DNA from: an uncultured Planctomycetaceae bacterium
GTDB lineage: Bacteria > Planctomycetota > Planctomycetia > Gemmatales > Gemmataceae
Direction of reading: 5' to 3'
DNA length: 35,177 nt
Assembly: GCA_903960945.1 (NCBI GenBank)
Contig: CAJCCR010000417.1
Location: forward strand, 1-35,177
In this document: positions 6,572 through 14,444 of the stretch, piece by piece
Numbering within the stretch: position 1 is the first letter of the stretch
Layout: each line of letters begins with the position of its first letter
Program-made: the position numbers and the translations under genes
Notes under the pieces: generated by a model
Told to the model about the DNA's origin: nothing
The model's input: only the letters and a program-made list of their open reading frames with translations
Databases searched by the model: none

Positions 6572-7674
6572 ATAAACAAGGCGGCTTCTGCGGCTAGTCC
6601 TGGGCCGAAGCCAAGAGCCACGCAAGGTCTTGGTGCTTCGATTTCTGCCATCTTTTTCAGGATGAACAAAAGTGTAGCGCTTGACATATTGCCATGGTTT
6701 GAAAGTATTTCGCGTGAAATTTCGGAAGATTGGGCGGGTAAAGAGAGAGCATCTTCGATTGCTGTAAGAATGCGTGGGCCTCCTGGGTGCAGCGCCCAAG
6801 ATTTAATATCATCCAACTTCAATCCATTTTTTGCCAACCATAATTCAAGCCATGGTTTGAGGTGTTTTTTTATCAGACCAGGGACTTGTTTTGCAAGGGT
6901 CATTTCAAACCCATGGTCGCCAATGTTCCAGGTCATTGCATTTGCGGAATCGGGAAGAATGCAAGAACCCGAGGAAGCAAGCTTCCAAGTTTCTTTGGTT
7001 ACATTATCTGAAGCACCCAGTACCACTGATGCAGCACCATCTGCGAACAATGCGTTTGCTATAATCTTTTGTGGATCCCATCCATAATGAAAATGAGTGC
7101 TACAAAGCTCTAGGGAAGACATAAGAACCTTGGCATTCGGTTGTGCTTTTACAAACGCATGAGCTACCCGCAAACCATTGAGAGAACCATGGCAACCCAT
7201 GAAACCAATCTGAGTTCGAGCAACCGATGGGGAAAGCGAAAGGTTCTGGATAAGGTGGTAATCAAAGCCTGGGGAAAAAAAACCGGTGCAGGTGACCGTG
7301 ATTAAATGGCTAAAGTTCTCTGGGGAAATGTGGGCGTTTTCTAATGCTTGCTTGCTAGCTAAAAGAGCAAGAGGCGGCCCTAGTGTTTGAAAATGCTCCA
7401 TGCGTTGAGCCGTGGTTGGTCCAAGGTCATCAGGCTTTCCATTTGGAATAAAGGGCGAACCCGTTTCGGTTTTCTTTTGCAGAATATCATCAAGAACGGG
7501 CCGTCCTAGAATGATTCCACGGGTTTTAATCCCTGTTTGAGAGTACCACTTAGGCAGCCAGTTTAATTGCTCTTCAGATTGGGGGCAAAGCGATCGTGCC
7601 AGTTCCAATGCTTCTTCCTGAAATAATGTGCCCTCGGGAACTGCGGTTCCCCAACCCAAAAAAGCAAGATGCAT
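6568..7674 (-). CDS. Type III polyketide synthase (chalcone/resorcinol synthase-like)
   Basis: This 368-residue thiolase-fold enzyme condenses an acyl starter with malonyl-CoA units. The Cys-His-Asn triad is visible: C129 in TVTCTGFFSPG, H296 in ALHPGGP, and N329 in SNHGNMSS. The C-terminal GFGPGL loop (355-360) shapes the active site in this family. KAS III enzymes have a related triad, but the HPGGP and GNMSSA contexts favour type III PKS. AAGGA stands six bases before the ATG, and only nine bases separate it from the upstream FAD oxidoreductase, so it is co-translated with a tailoring oxidase and a methyltransferase. Related bacterial sets make alkylresorcinols, alkylpyrones and derived quinones. 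The product here cannot be read from sequence. Confidence 0.9.
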   Translation of the reverse strand: MHLAFLGWGTAVPEGTLFQEEALELARSLCPQSEEQLNWLPKWYSQTGIKTRGIILGRPVLDDILQKKTETGSPFIPNGKPDDLGPTTAQRMEHFQTLGPPLALLASKQALENAHISPENFSHLITVTCTGFFSPGFDYHLIQNLSLSPSVARTQIGFMGCHGSLNGLRVAHAFVKAQPNAKVLMSSLELCSTHFHYGWDPQKIIANALFADGAASVVLGASDNVTKETWKLASSGSCILPDSANAMTWNIGDHGFEMTLAKQVPGLIKKHLKPWLELWLAKNGLKLDDIKSWALHPGGPRILTAIEDALSLPAQSSEISREILSNHGNMSSATLLFILKKMAEIEAPRPCVALGFGPGLAAEAALFI

Positions 7675-7683
7675 GTTGATTCC

Positions 7684-8856
7684 TTAGATGCTTGTTGCAG
7701 CCTTGTTAGGTTTATCCAGCATTGCGACAACTGGTTTTGATAGGAAAGGAAAAGCCTTTAAACCCATAAGAGCAAGTTTCACAAGCAATGGCCACCTTAG
7801 CAGAAAAGCTGCAGCCTTGCAAACTCCTTGCCTATTGGTGATGTGAGATTTGTATTTTGATATCCACTGTTTTGCTAATTCAGGTTCCCAGCAACCAACA
7901 CCTTTGGCTATCAATGGGGTAACAAAGTTGGCTCCTGTAAAGGCCCATGCCATACCCTCGCCAGTAAAAGGTTCGATATAACCTGCAGCATCACCGATGA
8001 CAAATAATCGTTCTGTAGCAACCTGTTCAATATGGCCAGTAAGTGCAGGCGTTCCCCGCCAAGGTGCAAATTCTAGATTCAAGGGTAAGGGCCAGTTCAT
8101 TTCTTGAAGTAGCGTTTTTGCAAGAGGGCCCATGCCACCATGCTTTTTAATGGCTAGCGGATCAAAAGCAGCAGCGAGATCGAGTCTCCCATCCTCAAGC
8201 CGAACTAATCCGACATAACCCCCATTTCCTGAAGTCATAAACAAAGTGCCGTTTTTATAAAAGTCTGGGGGATCAATTAATGTGACTCCTGCTCCAATCC
8301 GCGTGTTATTGGATGCAAGGTGGGTGGTGATATTTTTGCGCACGAGAAGCCTGCCACCAAGTCCATCTGCGGCGACTACAATTTTTGCTGTGGATAGGAA
8401 TTGGATTTCCCCTTGCTTAAGGAAGACTTCGCGGGATGAAGATGTTAGCTGGCCTAATTCTGCCAAAGTAGTGTCTAGGAAAAATGCGCCTTCATGCATT
8501 GCTTCTTGGATAAGACTGGAATCTAAGCACTCTCGCGAAAGAACCATCTGCCTTTGTAAGGGAAAGGTGTGGTTGATTTTTTTGCTACCCAAGCACATTT
8601 GGGTTAAGGCTATGGCTCGATTTGCAGTAAGTAGATGTTGAAGGCCAGTTTCTTTGAGTGTTGCTACAGCATTTCCATTAAGGCAGCAGCCACAAACTTT
8701 AGGCCTCGGAAATGCCTGCCTATCAACCAAGAGGACCCGAAGTTTTTTTCTGGCAAGCAAAACGGCAGCAAGCCCTCCTGCGGGACCCGCACCAACAATA
8801 ATCACATCCCAAATCTGAGACGCACATTCTTCAATAGTTATATTTGGTTTTATCAT
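7684..8856 (-). CDS. FAD-dependent oxidoreductase, geranylgeranyl reductase/UbiH-like
   Basis: This 390-residue flavoprotein has the N-terminal dinucleotide fold VGAGPAGG (about residues 21-28), a conserved RPKVCGCCLNG segment after strand 2, an ADG motif near 164, and the second FAD motif GDAAGYIEPFTGEG (about 288-301). This layout matches the group that includes geranylgeranyl reductases and aromatic-ring monooxygenases. Starting at 8856 gives an ATGA overlap with the methyltransferase stop codon, which is why I prefer it over an in-frame ATG 12 bases upstream. Sitting between a methyltransferase and a type III PKS, it is best read as a hydroxylase or oxidase that tailors the polyketide ring, perhaps to a quinone. 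That role is inference by analogy with SrsC-type flavoproteins. Confidence 0.86.
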   Translation of the reverse strand: MIKPNITIEECASQIWDVIIVGAGPAGGLAAVLLARKKLRVLLVDRQAFPRPKVCGCCLNGNAVATLKETGLQHLLTANRAIALTQMCLGSKKINHTFPLQRQMVLSRECLDSSLIQEAMHEGAFFLDTTLAELGQLTSSSREVFLKQGEIQFLSTAKIVVAADGLGGRLLVRKNITTHLASNNTRIGAGVTLIDPPDFYKNGTLFMTSGNGGYVGLVRLEDGRLDLAAAFDPLAIKKHGGMGPLAKTLLQEMNWPLPLNLEFAPWRGTPALTGHIEQVATERLFVIGDAAGYIEPFTGEGMAWAFTGANFVTPLIAKGVGCWEPELAKQWISKYKSHITNRQGVCKAAAFLLRWPLLVKLALMGLKAFPFLSKPVVAMLDKPNKAATSI

Positions 8857-9557
8857 TCTTTGTTCCACGATAGCAAATACCTACAAGGCCATCGCGTTTC
8901 AATTTTTACATTTATAAGCCCAGCTTGTTTAGCCAACTCCAGCACTTCTGATTGATTGAATGCTCCTGCTACGGATCGCGGACCATCCATATGAACCACC
9001 GGCGATCTCGTTAGTAAATGCGATGCAATCCAAACCATATTCCAGTTAAGCCAGCTTCTTTCCAAATCATTGATTAGGATTGCAACCCTTGCAGATTTTG
9101 CCATGCGTTTCATCAAAGTGACGGCTTCATCGTTATCAAGGTGATGAAGGAAAAGTGAACAGATAACCACATCATGAGTAGGGAAGGGGGGCCCATCGAG
9201 AGCATCGGTTTCAAAGCATTGGATAGGTAAATTATGTTGTTGTGCTTTTTCTCTGACGAGATTTAATGCGAATGCAGATTTATCGGTTACGCTAAATTTG
9301 ATGTTGATGCCTGTTTGTTTTGCTTTTTTTGATAGGGCGAGTGGTATGTCGCCACTTCCGGTTGCAACATCTAGGACTGAAAAATCATGAGGGTTGGCCA
9401 GTGCCAGTGTGCGAATAGGTTTCCAGAGCAGACTTACGCTGTTGCTAAAGTAGTTAAGCCTTGAGAGTCCCTTGAGGGCGTGAAGGTGCAAAGCTGGATC
9501 AATATCAGGTTGATCCATCCATTCGGGCAAACGATTTCTTTTAGAAAGATCTGGCAT
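8853..9557 (-). CDS. Class I SAM-dependent methyltransferase
   Basis: This 234-residue methyltransferase has the SAM-binding motif I VLDVATGSGD (about residues 60-69), an acidic residue at the end of strand 2 (VTD), FETDALDG as a motif II-like segment, and VVICSLFLHHL as motif IV. A later stretch, PVVHMDGPRSVAGAF, looks like a conserved substrate-side loop. It is soluble, unlike the membrane ICMT-type methyltransferase of the Streptomyces srs operon. It is translationally coupled to the FAD oxidoreductase (ATGA, 8853-8856), which is itself coupled to the type III PKS. The probable role is O- or C-methylation of the polyketide product. The Shine-Dalgarno is weak (AGGA 13 bases upstream). Confidence 0.85.
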   Translation of the reverse strand: MPDLSKRNRLPEWMDQPDIDPALHLHALKGLSRLNYFSNSVSLLWKPIRTLALANPHDFSVLDVATGSGDIPLALSKKAKQTGINIKFSVTDKSAFALNLVREKAQQHNLPIQCFETDALDGPPFPTHDVVICSLFLHHLDNDEAVTLMKRMAKSARVAILINDLERSWLNWNMVWIASHLLTRSPVVHMDGPRSVAGAFNQSEVLELAKQAGLINVKIETRWPCRYLLSWNKE

Positions 9558-9606
9558 GAAACAAAGCGATTCCTAAATAATGCTCATCCTACACTGGTTT
9601 TTAATC

Positions 9607-9635
9607 ATGATAGCAGGGAAAGCAAAAGAAGTAAA
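9607..9635 (-). promoter_or_regulatory. Possible promoter of the methyltransferase-FAD-PKS unit
   Basis: The minus strand reads TTTACT (9635-9630), 17 bases, then TATCAT (9612-9607), four of six and five of six matches to the sigma70 boxes. It lies about 50 bp upstream of the methyltransferase start, in the only sizeable gap of the gene run. If real, the PKS unit can be expressed apart from the two upstream genes. Confidence 0.35.
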
Positions 9636-9644
9636 AATCTTGGG

Positions 9645-10451
9645 TCAAGGTTGGTTCGAATTTTGGCTTATGCCATCTGTTTTGGGGTGAACTTGTCTGC
9701 TGATATCTTTAAGCGAAAGGGTAGCTATTTTTCCTAGATAATAAAGCAGAACAAACATAGCAAGAATACCAACACCCATGAAGGCGAAGTACCAGAATCG
9801 GAAGTTTTGATCTGAAGAGTTTGCAAGATCAGACGGTTTTTGGCTTAGTACAAGAAGGTCGGATAAATTCTCAATTGAAGTGCCAATAAGAATGTAAAGT
9901 ATGGAACCTGGAAGCATTCCAATCATTGATCCGAGAACAAAAGTGCGAAGTGGAATTTTAGTAGCACTGAAGGCGTAATTCAAAATGCCATAGGGCATAA
10001 AAATTGCCAATCTTGCAAGTAGGACAATCTTAAAGCCTCGCTTCTCCATTAGTGTGTCAAAGTTTTTCAGGAAGCCTGATTTCTCAACCTGCCTTTCAAC
10101 GAAGTCGCGGAATAGAAATCGACCGAGAACAAACATCACTGCTGCCCCAAGGGTGCTTCCTAAGTTTGCGATAAGAACACCAGGGAAGAATCCGAATAGA
10201 AATCCGGCTGAAATGGTGATCAGAGATGCAGGCAATGAAAATACACCAAGCAGGAAATAGAGTGATCCATATAAAAACATTCCTTTCCATCCAAGATCCT
10301 TGATCCATTGAGCCCCTGAGACAATTAATTCTCGAATATCAATCTGCGTGAATAGAAAAAAAGCAGTCCCCACCAACCCCAATAGAATCAGGATTTTAAC
10401 TGAGCGTAAGTACCGATGGTGGAGTCTTGGCGGAGTCTGCATGGTTTTCAT
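9645..10451 (-). CDS. TVP38/TMEM64 (VTT-domain) membrane protein
   Basis: This polytopic inner-membrane protein of about 268 residues has a hydrophobic N-terminal helix (ILILLGLVGTAFFLF), then the VTT/DedA-like core. Visible features are FSLPASLITISAGFLFG, the helix-turn LGSTLGAAVMFVLGR, and the family pattern LLARLAIFMPYGILNYAFSAT ending in GMLPGSILYILIG, with a last membrane helix near the C-terminus. VTT proteins are linked to lipid scrambling or transport; the substrate is not known here. I chose the ATG at 10451, one base after the upstream TGA; starts at 10475 (overlapping the dioxygenase gene) and 10442 are also possible. It lies between a dioxygenase gene and the methyltransferase-FAD-PKS unit on the same strand, so membrane handling of a lipid product is a reasonable guess. 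Confidence 0.85.
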   Translation of the reverse strand: MKTMQTPPRLHHRYLRSVKILILLGLVGTAFFLFTQIDIRELIVSGAQWIKDLGWKGMFLYGSLYFLLGVFSLPASLITISAGFLFGFFPGVLIANLGSTLGAAVMFVLGRFLFRDFVERQVEKSGFLKNFDTLMEKRGFKIVLLARLAIFMPYGILNYAFSATKIPLRTFVLGSMIGMLPGSILYILIGTSIENLSDLLVLSQKPSDLANSSDQNFRFWYFAFMGVGILAMFVLLYYLGKIATLSLKDISRQVHPKTDGISQNSNQP

Positions 10452-10452
10452 T

Positions 10453-11334
10453 TCAAGCTTGGATAGTTTTACCATCGAAGAGAAGTGGGAAGAATTGCCC
10501 GCTCAGCGATTGGCCTTTGGGAACTGGTGGAACGCCTTTAAGCAATGGTTCATCACTAGAAGAAAAAGTGCCATCAAGGAAAACATTGAGGACAACGGCC
10601 CTGCGTGGGAAGGCCGAGCGATTTTCAAATGACCCATGTATGGTAAGTGGGTGATGAAAAGTGGCGTGACCTTTTTTAAGTGGAACAGGGGTGGGGGTGA
10701 ACTTTTCATATTGCGAAGGCTTCAGAACAGATTTAATAGATTCCATGTCGCCTGCAAGCCCAGTGATTGGTAGTAAATCCCACTCTTGGCTTTGGGGAAT
10801 GTAATGAAGGCAGCCGTTTTCTTCAGTGGCATCATCGAGTGCGATCCAGCAGGTTAGATGCTGCATTGGCTGTGTTCTTGTCCAGTAGGAATAATCCTGA
10901 TGCCAGGCAACAACACCCCCGTGTCGGGCGGGCTTGCAGAAAAGCTGATCATGCCAGAAGCGAACAGCACCACCTAGCAATTGGGAAGCAGGTATAAGGA
11001 ACCCCGGCGCCCAAAGTATATCGTGGAAAGAGGGTTTGATTCGCCAAGCGCCCAAAGCATGGAATAATATTTTGTTCGGGTCTGTGGATTCGTTAGAATG
11101 ATATTCGTGAAAAAGTTCATTGCCCGGTGATTGGGGGTTGGCAAGGTCGGCCAGTTCTTCCAAGAGTTTATCTGCTTGGAAGTCGCTAAGAACCTTGATG
11201 TCTGGTAGATACCCTTGGGTTTTGAAAAAGCGAAGCTGTGCATCAGAAATTGAAAACGATGCTGGATTCTTTTCTAAGTCGGATTGAAAGAGATTTGAAA
11301 CAGGTTTGGCAGCAAGTGAAAGATCTTGGGTCAT
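10453..11334 (-). CDS. Phytanoyl-CoA dioxygenase (PhyH) family protein
   Basis: This 293-residue Fe(II)/2-oxoglutarate-dependent dioxygenase shows the facial triad as HQD in VAWHQDYSYW and a distal histidine in LTIHGSFENRS, followed by the 2-oxoglutarate-binding arginine in PRRAVVL. The segment CWIALDDATEENGCLHYIPQSQ is typical of PhyH proteins. Family members hydroxylate acyl-CoAs, natural products and other small molecules, so the substrate is open. AAGG lies eight bases before the ATG. The stop codon lies one base from the start of the TVP38 gene, so the two are co-translated. It may oxidise a lipid intermediate of the neighbouring polyketide pathway, but the roughly 90-bp gap before the methyltransferase leaves that unproven. 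Confidence 0.88.
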   Translation of the reverse strand: MTQDLSLAAKPVSNLFQSDLEKNPASFSISDAQLRFFKTQGYLPDIKVLSDFQADKLLEELADLANPQSPGNELFHEYHSNESTDPNKILFHALGAWRIKPSFHDILWAPGFLIPASQLLGGAVRFWHDQLFCKPARHGGVVAWHQDYSYWTRTQPMQHLTCWIALDDATEENGCLHYIPQSQEWDLLPITGLAGDMESIKSVLKPSQYEKFTPTPVPLKKGHATFHHPLTIHGSFENRSAFPRRAVVLNVFLDGTFSSSDEPLLKGVPPVPKGQSLSGQFFPLLFDGKTIQA

Positions 11335-11509
11335 GATTAAACCTTATGAAAAAGCCCTTGGAAACAAATAACTCAATTAGATAGAGTTTATTCGTTTCAA
11401 TCGTAACTTTACCATGTCAAAGATAAGAAAAAAGTCGAACACCCATCAAGGAAGGCGGGATTCATGAAATATAATTGATTGACATTTGTTTTTAGAAAAA
11501 AGAAGTACC

Positions 11510-12049
11510 ATGAAGCGAAGAATTATATTTTTTTCTGCCTGTTTGATGCTTTGTACCCTTAATTGGGCAGAAGCTGGCCCCGGGTGGTATGGGGGTGGTG
11601 ACTATACCGCAAATTATGCGTATGGCTGGGTGGGGCAGGGATTGGGGGGCTACCCTGGCCCATTCCCTGGAAAAATCCCAAAAGATCCAGATAGGGAATT
11701 CACAAAGAATCCTAGGCGCTTTTTTAGGCAAAACTCTAGAGGCGTAACTCCGCCTCCACCAATAAGTATTCCAACAACCCCGCCAGTTTCAAAGGTTCCA
11801 ACCAATAACGGTGGAGCGACATTCTTGGTGATTCTCCCGGAAAATGCAGATTTATTTGTGGATGGTAAAAAGTCGGATCGCACTGGTCAAAAGCGTTTGA
11901 TTTTTAGTCCTGAATTGGTTCCTGGCAGACTTTATTCTTACACTTTCAAGGCGATTTGGAAGGATGCAGAGGAACCCAAAGAAGAAGCAAGGGAGGTATT
12001 TTTCAGATTGGGTGATGAACTAAACGTCCCGCTGGGGGTGCAGAAATAA
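11510..12049 (+). CDS. Secreted TIGR03000-domain protein
   Basis: This protein of about 179 residues has a signal peptide (KRRIIFFSACLMLCTLNWAEA), then a Gly/Pro/Tyr-rich stretch (PGWYGGGDY ... GGYPGPFPG), a Pro/Thr linker, and a C-terminal domain of about 75 residues beginning ATFLVILPENADLFVDG. That last part resembles TIGR03000, a domain I know mainly from planctomycetes, with VDGKKSD and the ending VPGRLYSYTFKA. Function is unknown; the composition suggests a cell-envelope protein. I prefer the ATG at 11510 over a TTG at 11486 because it starts directly at the signal peptide. It is transcribed on its own, between divergent and same-strand neighbours. Confidence 0.8.
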   Translation: MKRRIIFFSACLMLCTLNWAEAGPGWYGGGDYTANYAYGWVGQGLGGYPGPFPGKIPKDPDREFTKNPRRFFRQNSRGVTPPPPISIPTTPPVSKVPTNNGGATFLVILPENADLFVDGKKSDRTGQKRLIFSPELVPGRLYSYTFKAIWKDAEEPKEEAREVFFRLGDELNVPLGVQK

Positions 12050-12119
12050 TTTGCATGGGGTCTGTACCTTGATAGGATATTGGACAATCTAGTCCTGTTT
12101 TGCTTTGGAGGGCGATTTT

Positions 12120-13010
12120 ATGTCTCTTGATCGTACGGCAATTTGTAATTACTTCCTTTCGCTTCAAGATTTAATCGTTAGCACTTTGGAAAAAGAGGAC
12201 GAAAAAAAGTTTCATGTTGATAGTTGGGAAAGGGCAGCCGGGGGTGGGGGCCGAACTAAGGTGCTATTGGATGGTTCTACCTTTGAAAAGGCTGGAGTTA
12301 ATTTTTCTGATGTAAGTGGTGAATTTTCGGAAGAATTCGCCAAGCAAATCCCGGGTGATGGGCGTGCCTTTACTGCCTGTGGCATATCTTTGGTTCTTCA
12401 CCCTAAAAATCCATTTGTACCAACAGTGCATGCGAATTTTCGCTATTTGACTCGAGGTAATCGTGCTTGGTTTGGCGGAGGTGTTGATCTTACTCCCTAT
12501 TATCCTTTTCGCGAAGATGTGATTGCGTTTCACAAGGTATGGCATAAAGCCTGTACAACTCATTCGAATGTCGCTGATTACGATAAATTAAAATCTTGGT
12601 GTGATGAGTATTTTCATCTTCCACATAGGAATGAACCTAGGGGCGTGGGGGGGATATTTTTTGATTATCTGGACAAGAATTTGGATCAAGTTTGGAGTTT
12701 CGTGCAAGAATGTGGAAATTCTTTTCTTTCTTCGTACCTGCCTATTGTTCAGAATCGTAAAACTCATCTTTTTGGTGCGGCGCATAAAGAGTTTCAAGAA
12801 TATAGGCGGGGGCGCTATGTAGAGTTTAATTTACTTTATGATCGAGGAACGATTTTTGGACTTAAAACCGGTGGTCGAATCGAATCTATTCTTATGTCGT
12901 TACCATTAAAAGTGCGCTGGTTGTACGATTATCAGCCTTCGATAGGTTCAAAAGAGGCCGAGTTATATGATATCTATTTAAAACCGCGAGACTGGGCTCG
13001 CGAGGTTTAA
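12120..13010 (+). CDS. hemF: Oxygen-dependent coproporphyrinogen III oxidase
   Basis: HemF carries out the oxygen-dependent decarboxylation of coproporphyrinogen III to protoporphyrinogen IX in haem synthesis. The 296 residues match the E. coli enzyme closely in length. Diagnostic stretches are VHANFRYL, AWFGGGVDLTPYYPF, HRNEPRGVGGIFFDYL, and the C-terminal RYVEFNLLYDRGTIFGLKTGGR. The start at 12120 is set by GGAGGG (12107-12112) eight bases upstream; a TTG at 12105 would overlap that site. It is a stand-alone gene here. Its presence implies the cell has oxygen available, and it fits loosely with the nearby iron and haem-binding bacterioferritin functions. Confidence 0.96.
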   Translation: MSLDRTAICNYFLSLQDLIVSTLEKEDEKKFHVDSWERAAGGGGRTKVLLDGSTFEKAGVNFSDVSGEFSEEFAKQIPGDGRAFTACGISLVLHPKNPFVPTVHANFRYLTRGNRAWFGGGVDLTPYYPFREDVIAFHKVWHKACTTHSNVADYDKLKSWCDEYFHLPHRNEPRGVGGIFFDYLDKNLDQVWSFVQECGNSFLSSYLPIVQNRKTHLFGAAHKEFQEYRRGRYVEFNLLYDRGTIFGLKTGGRIESILMSLPLKVRWLYDYQPSIGSKEAELYDIYLKPRDWAREV

Positions 13011-13029
13011 AGTAAGTAACAATAACTAT

Positions 13030-13055
13030 AAGCCCAGTATAACAATACTAGGCTT
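13030..13055. terminator. Hairpin between hemF and the short basic gene
   Basis: AAGCCCAGTAT and ATACTAGGCTT form an 11-bp stem with one C-A mismatch around the loop AACA. It lies 20 bp after hemF and about 45 bp after the convergent 25-codon gene, so it can act for both. No long T-run follows on either side, so termination strength is uncertain. Confidence 0.5.
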
Positions 13056-13100
13056 TAAATGGTTATTTTGGCAGTTAGGTGTAGTCGAGGAGACCAATTC

Positions 13101-13178
13101 TTACTTGCGGTGTCTAATTTTTGCGCGCATTCTTCGCTTTTTGCGCCCTACTTTTCTTCGACCTTTGCTAGTTCCCAT
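13101..13178 (-). CDS. 25-residue Arg/Lys-rich peptide, possible ribosome-associated protein
   Basis: A 25-codon open frame encodes a peptide in which 14 residues are Arg or Lys and one is His, ending RRMRAKIRHRK. It is supported by more than coding potential: GAAGGAA stands about five bases before the ATG, and a TTGCCA-N16-TATAAT promoter lies about 40 bp further up. A convergent hairpin lies beyond the stop. Tiny, extremely basic proteins with a central KKRRMR-type motif are known as ribosomal additions (Thx type or the COX24/AURKAIP1-like family), and I think the latter is the closer match. That assignment is from memory of the motif and is not certain. A role as a ribosome-bound peptide is the best guess. 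Confidence 0.65.
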   Translation of the reverse strand: MGTSKGRRKVGRKKRRMRAKIRHRK

Positions 13179-13227
13179 ATAATTCCTTCAAAATAAGATA
13201 CTTACATTCACTAATGCTTAATCTAAT

Positions 13228-13255
13228 ATTATAAAAAAGTATCATCATATGGCAA
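13228..13255 (-). promoter_or_regulatory. Promoter of the 25-codon basic gene
   Basis: The minus strand reads TTGCCA (13255-13250), a 16-base spacer, and a perfect TATAAT (13233-13228). Transcription would start near 13221, about 43 bases before the ATG at 13178. The quality of this promoter is the main reason to treat the very short frame as a real gene. Confidence 0.7.
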
Positions 13256-13313
13256 GGTTTTGTTTTTAAGCCTATAAATTATTATGCTAGATGTTGTCAG
13301 TTAGGGGAGTTTG

Positions 13314-14444
13314 ATGGAATCGGATATTGTTTCAGGAGCAGACCATATTGGTTTAATGCTAGCTTTATTTGCGGTGCCAGTGCTCGTTTTTATCAATGGT
13401 TTTTTTGTTGCAGCTGAATTTGCTTTGGTTTCCGTGCGTAAAACTAGAATTGAAGAGATGGTAAACGGGGGCATAGTTGGCGCATCGAAAGTCCAAAAAA
13501 TTATCGGAAACCTTGATCAGACTATTGCTGCAACTCAACTTGGCATCACTATCGCAAGCATCGGTCTAGGTTTTGTTGGTGAACCCGCTGCTGCCCGTAT
13601 TGTTTTGCCTTTATTCCAATGGGTAATCCCTGATTGGCAAGAAGTGACCGTGCATGGAATTGCCACGCTCATCGCTTTTATGGGTGTAACATTCATTCAT
13701 GTGGTATTTGGTGAACTAATTCCCAAAACTTTAGCATTGCGGGCTCCGGAAAAGGCTTCGATCGCTGTTTCTTCCACCATGCTTCTGTTTAATTTCTTTA
13801 CTCTTCCCATTATTAAAATAATGAATGGCACAGCACTGTTTATGATTCGAAGAATGGGGATTTCAGTTTCCGATATTCCGGTGATAGTACATTCTGTTGA
13901 AGAATTGAAATTGTTGATCGAAGATACAGAAGAGGCAGGGATTTTAGAAGCAGAGCAGGCAACTTTCCTTCAAAATGTGTTCCAACTTTCCTCTAAGACT
14001 GTTTCCGACTGTATGATTCCCCGTGAAAAAATGGGTATGATTGAATTGGGCTTACCTTTCGAGCAAGTTATGGAACTGATTCGCGATGGTGGCCATACAC
14101 GCATGCCTGTATTTGATAAAGAAATTGATAACGTGGTAGGCATTGTTAATACGAAAGATCTTTTTTACCTGATCAGTGCCAAAGGGGTTGTTGTTCTTGA
14201 AGACGCACTTTACCCCGTGATTTTTATGAAGCCAGAATCTACCATTGCACATGCTTTAAAAATTTTTAAGAATAGTCATCGACATATGGCAGTGGTTCGA
14301 GATGAAGTTTCTCAGAAGGTGCTGGGATTAATTACCTTCGAAGATGTTTTAGAAGAAATTGTTGGCGAAATAGAGGATGAGCACGACAGGCCAGAAGGGT
14401 CGTCTAGAATATTCCGGGCCACCATTCGCAAACGCCTAAATTAA
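13314..14444 (+). CDS. CNNM/CBS-domain membrane protein (CorC/HlyC family)
   Basis: This protein of about 376 residues has an N-terminal CNNM (DUF21) transmembrane domain, with NGFFVAAEFALVSVRKTRIEEM and a GELIPKTLALRAPEKA segment, followed by a pair of CBS domains (about 205-335, starting DCMIPREKMGMIEL and containing GHTRMPVFDKEIDNVVGIVNTKDLF). Such proteins are linked to magnesium or cobalt efflux and ion homeostasis. It ends soon after the second CBS domain with EIVGEIEDEHDRP and lacks the C-terminal CorC/HlyC domain found in many relatives. The ATG at 13314 is preceded by AGGGGAG; a TTG one codon earlier is less likely. Its stop codon interlocks with the convergent permease gene. Confidence 0.9.
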   Translation: MESDIVSGADHIGLMLALFAVPVLVFINGFFVAAEFALVSVRKTRIEEMVNGGIVGASKVQKIIGNLDQTIAATQLGITIASIGLGFVGEPAAARIVLPLFQWVIPDWQEVTVHGIATLIAFMGVTFIHVVFGELIPKTLALRAPEKASIAVSSTMLLFNFFTLPIIKIMNGTALFMIRRMGISVSDIPVIVHSVEELKLLIEDTEEAGILEAEQATFLQNVFQLSSKTVSDCMIPREKMGMIELGLPFEQVMELIRDGGHTRMPVFDKEIDNVVGIVNTKDLFYLISAKGVVVLEDALYPVIFMKPESTIAHALKIFKNSHRHMAVVRDEVSQKVLGLITFEDVLEEIVGEIEDEHDRPEGSSRIFRATIRKRLN

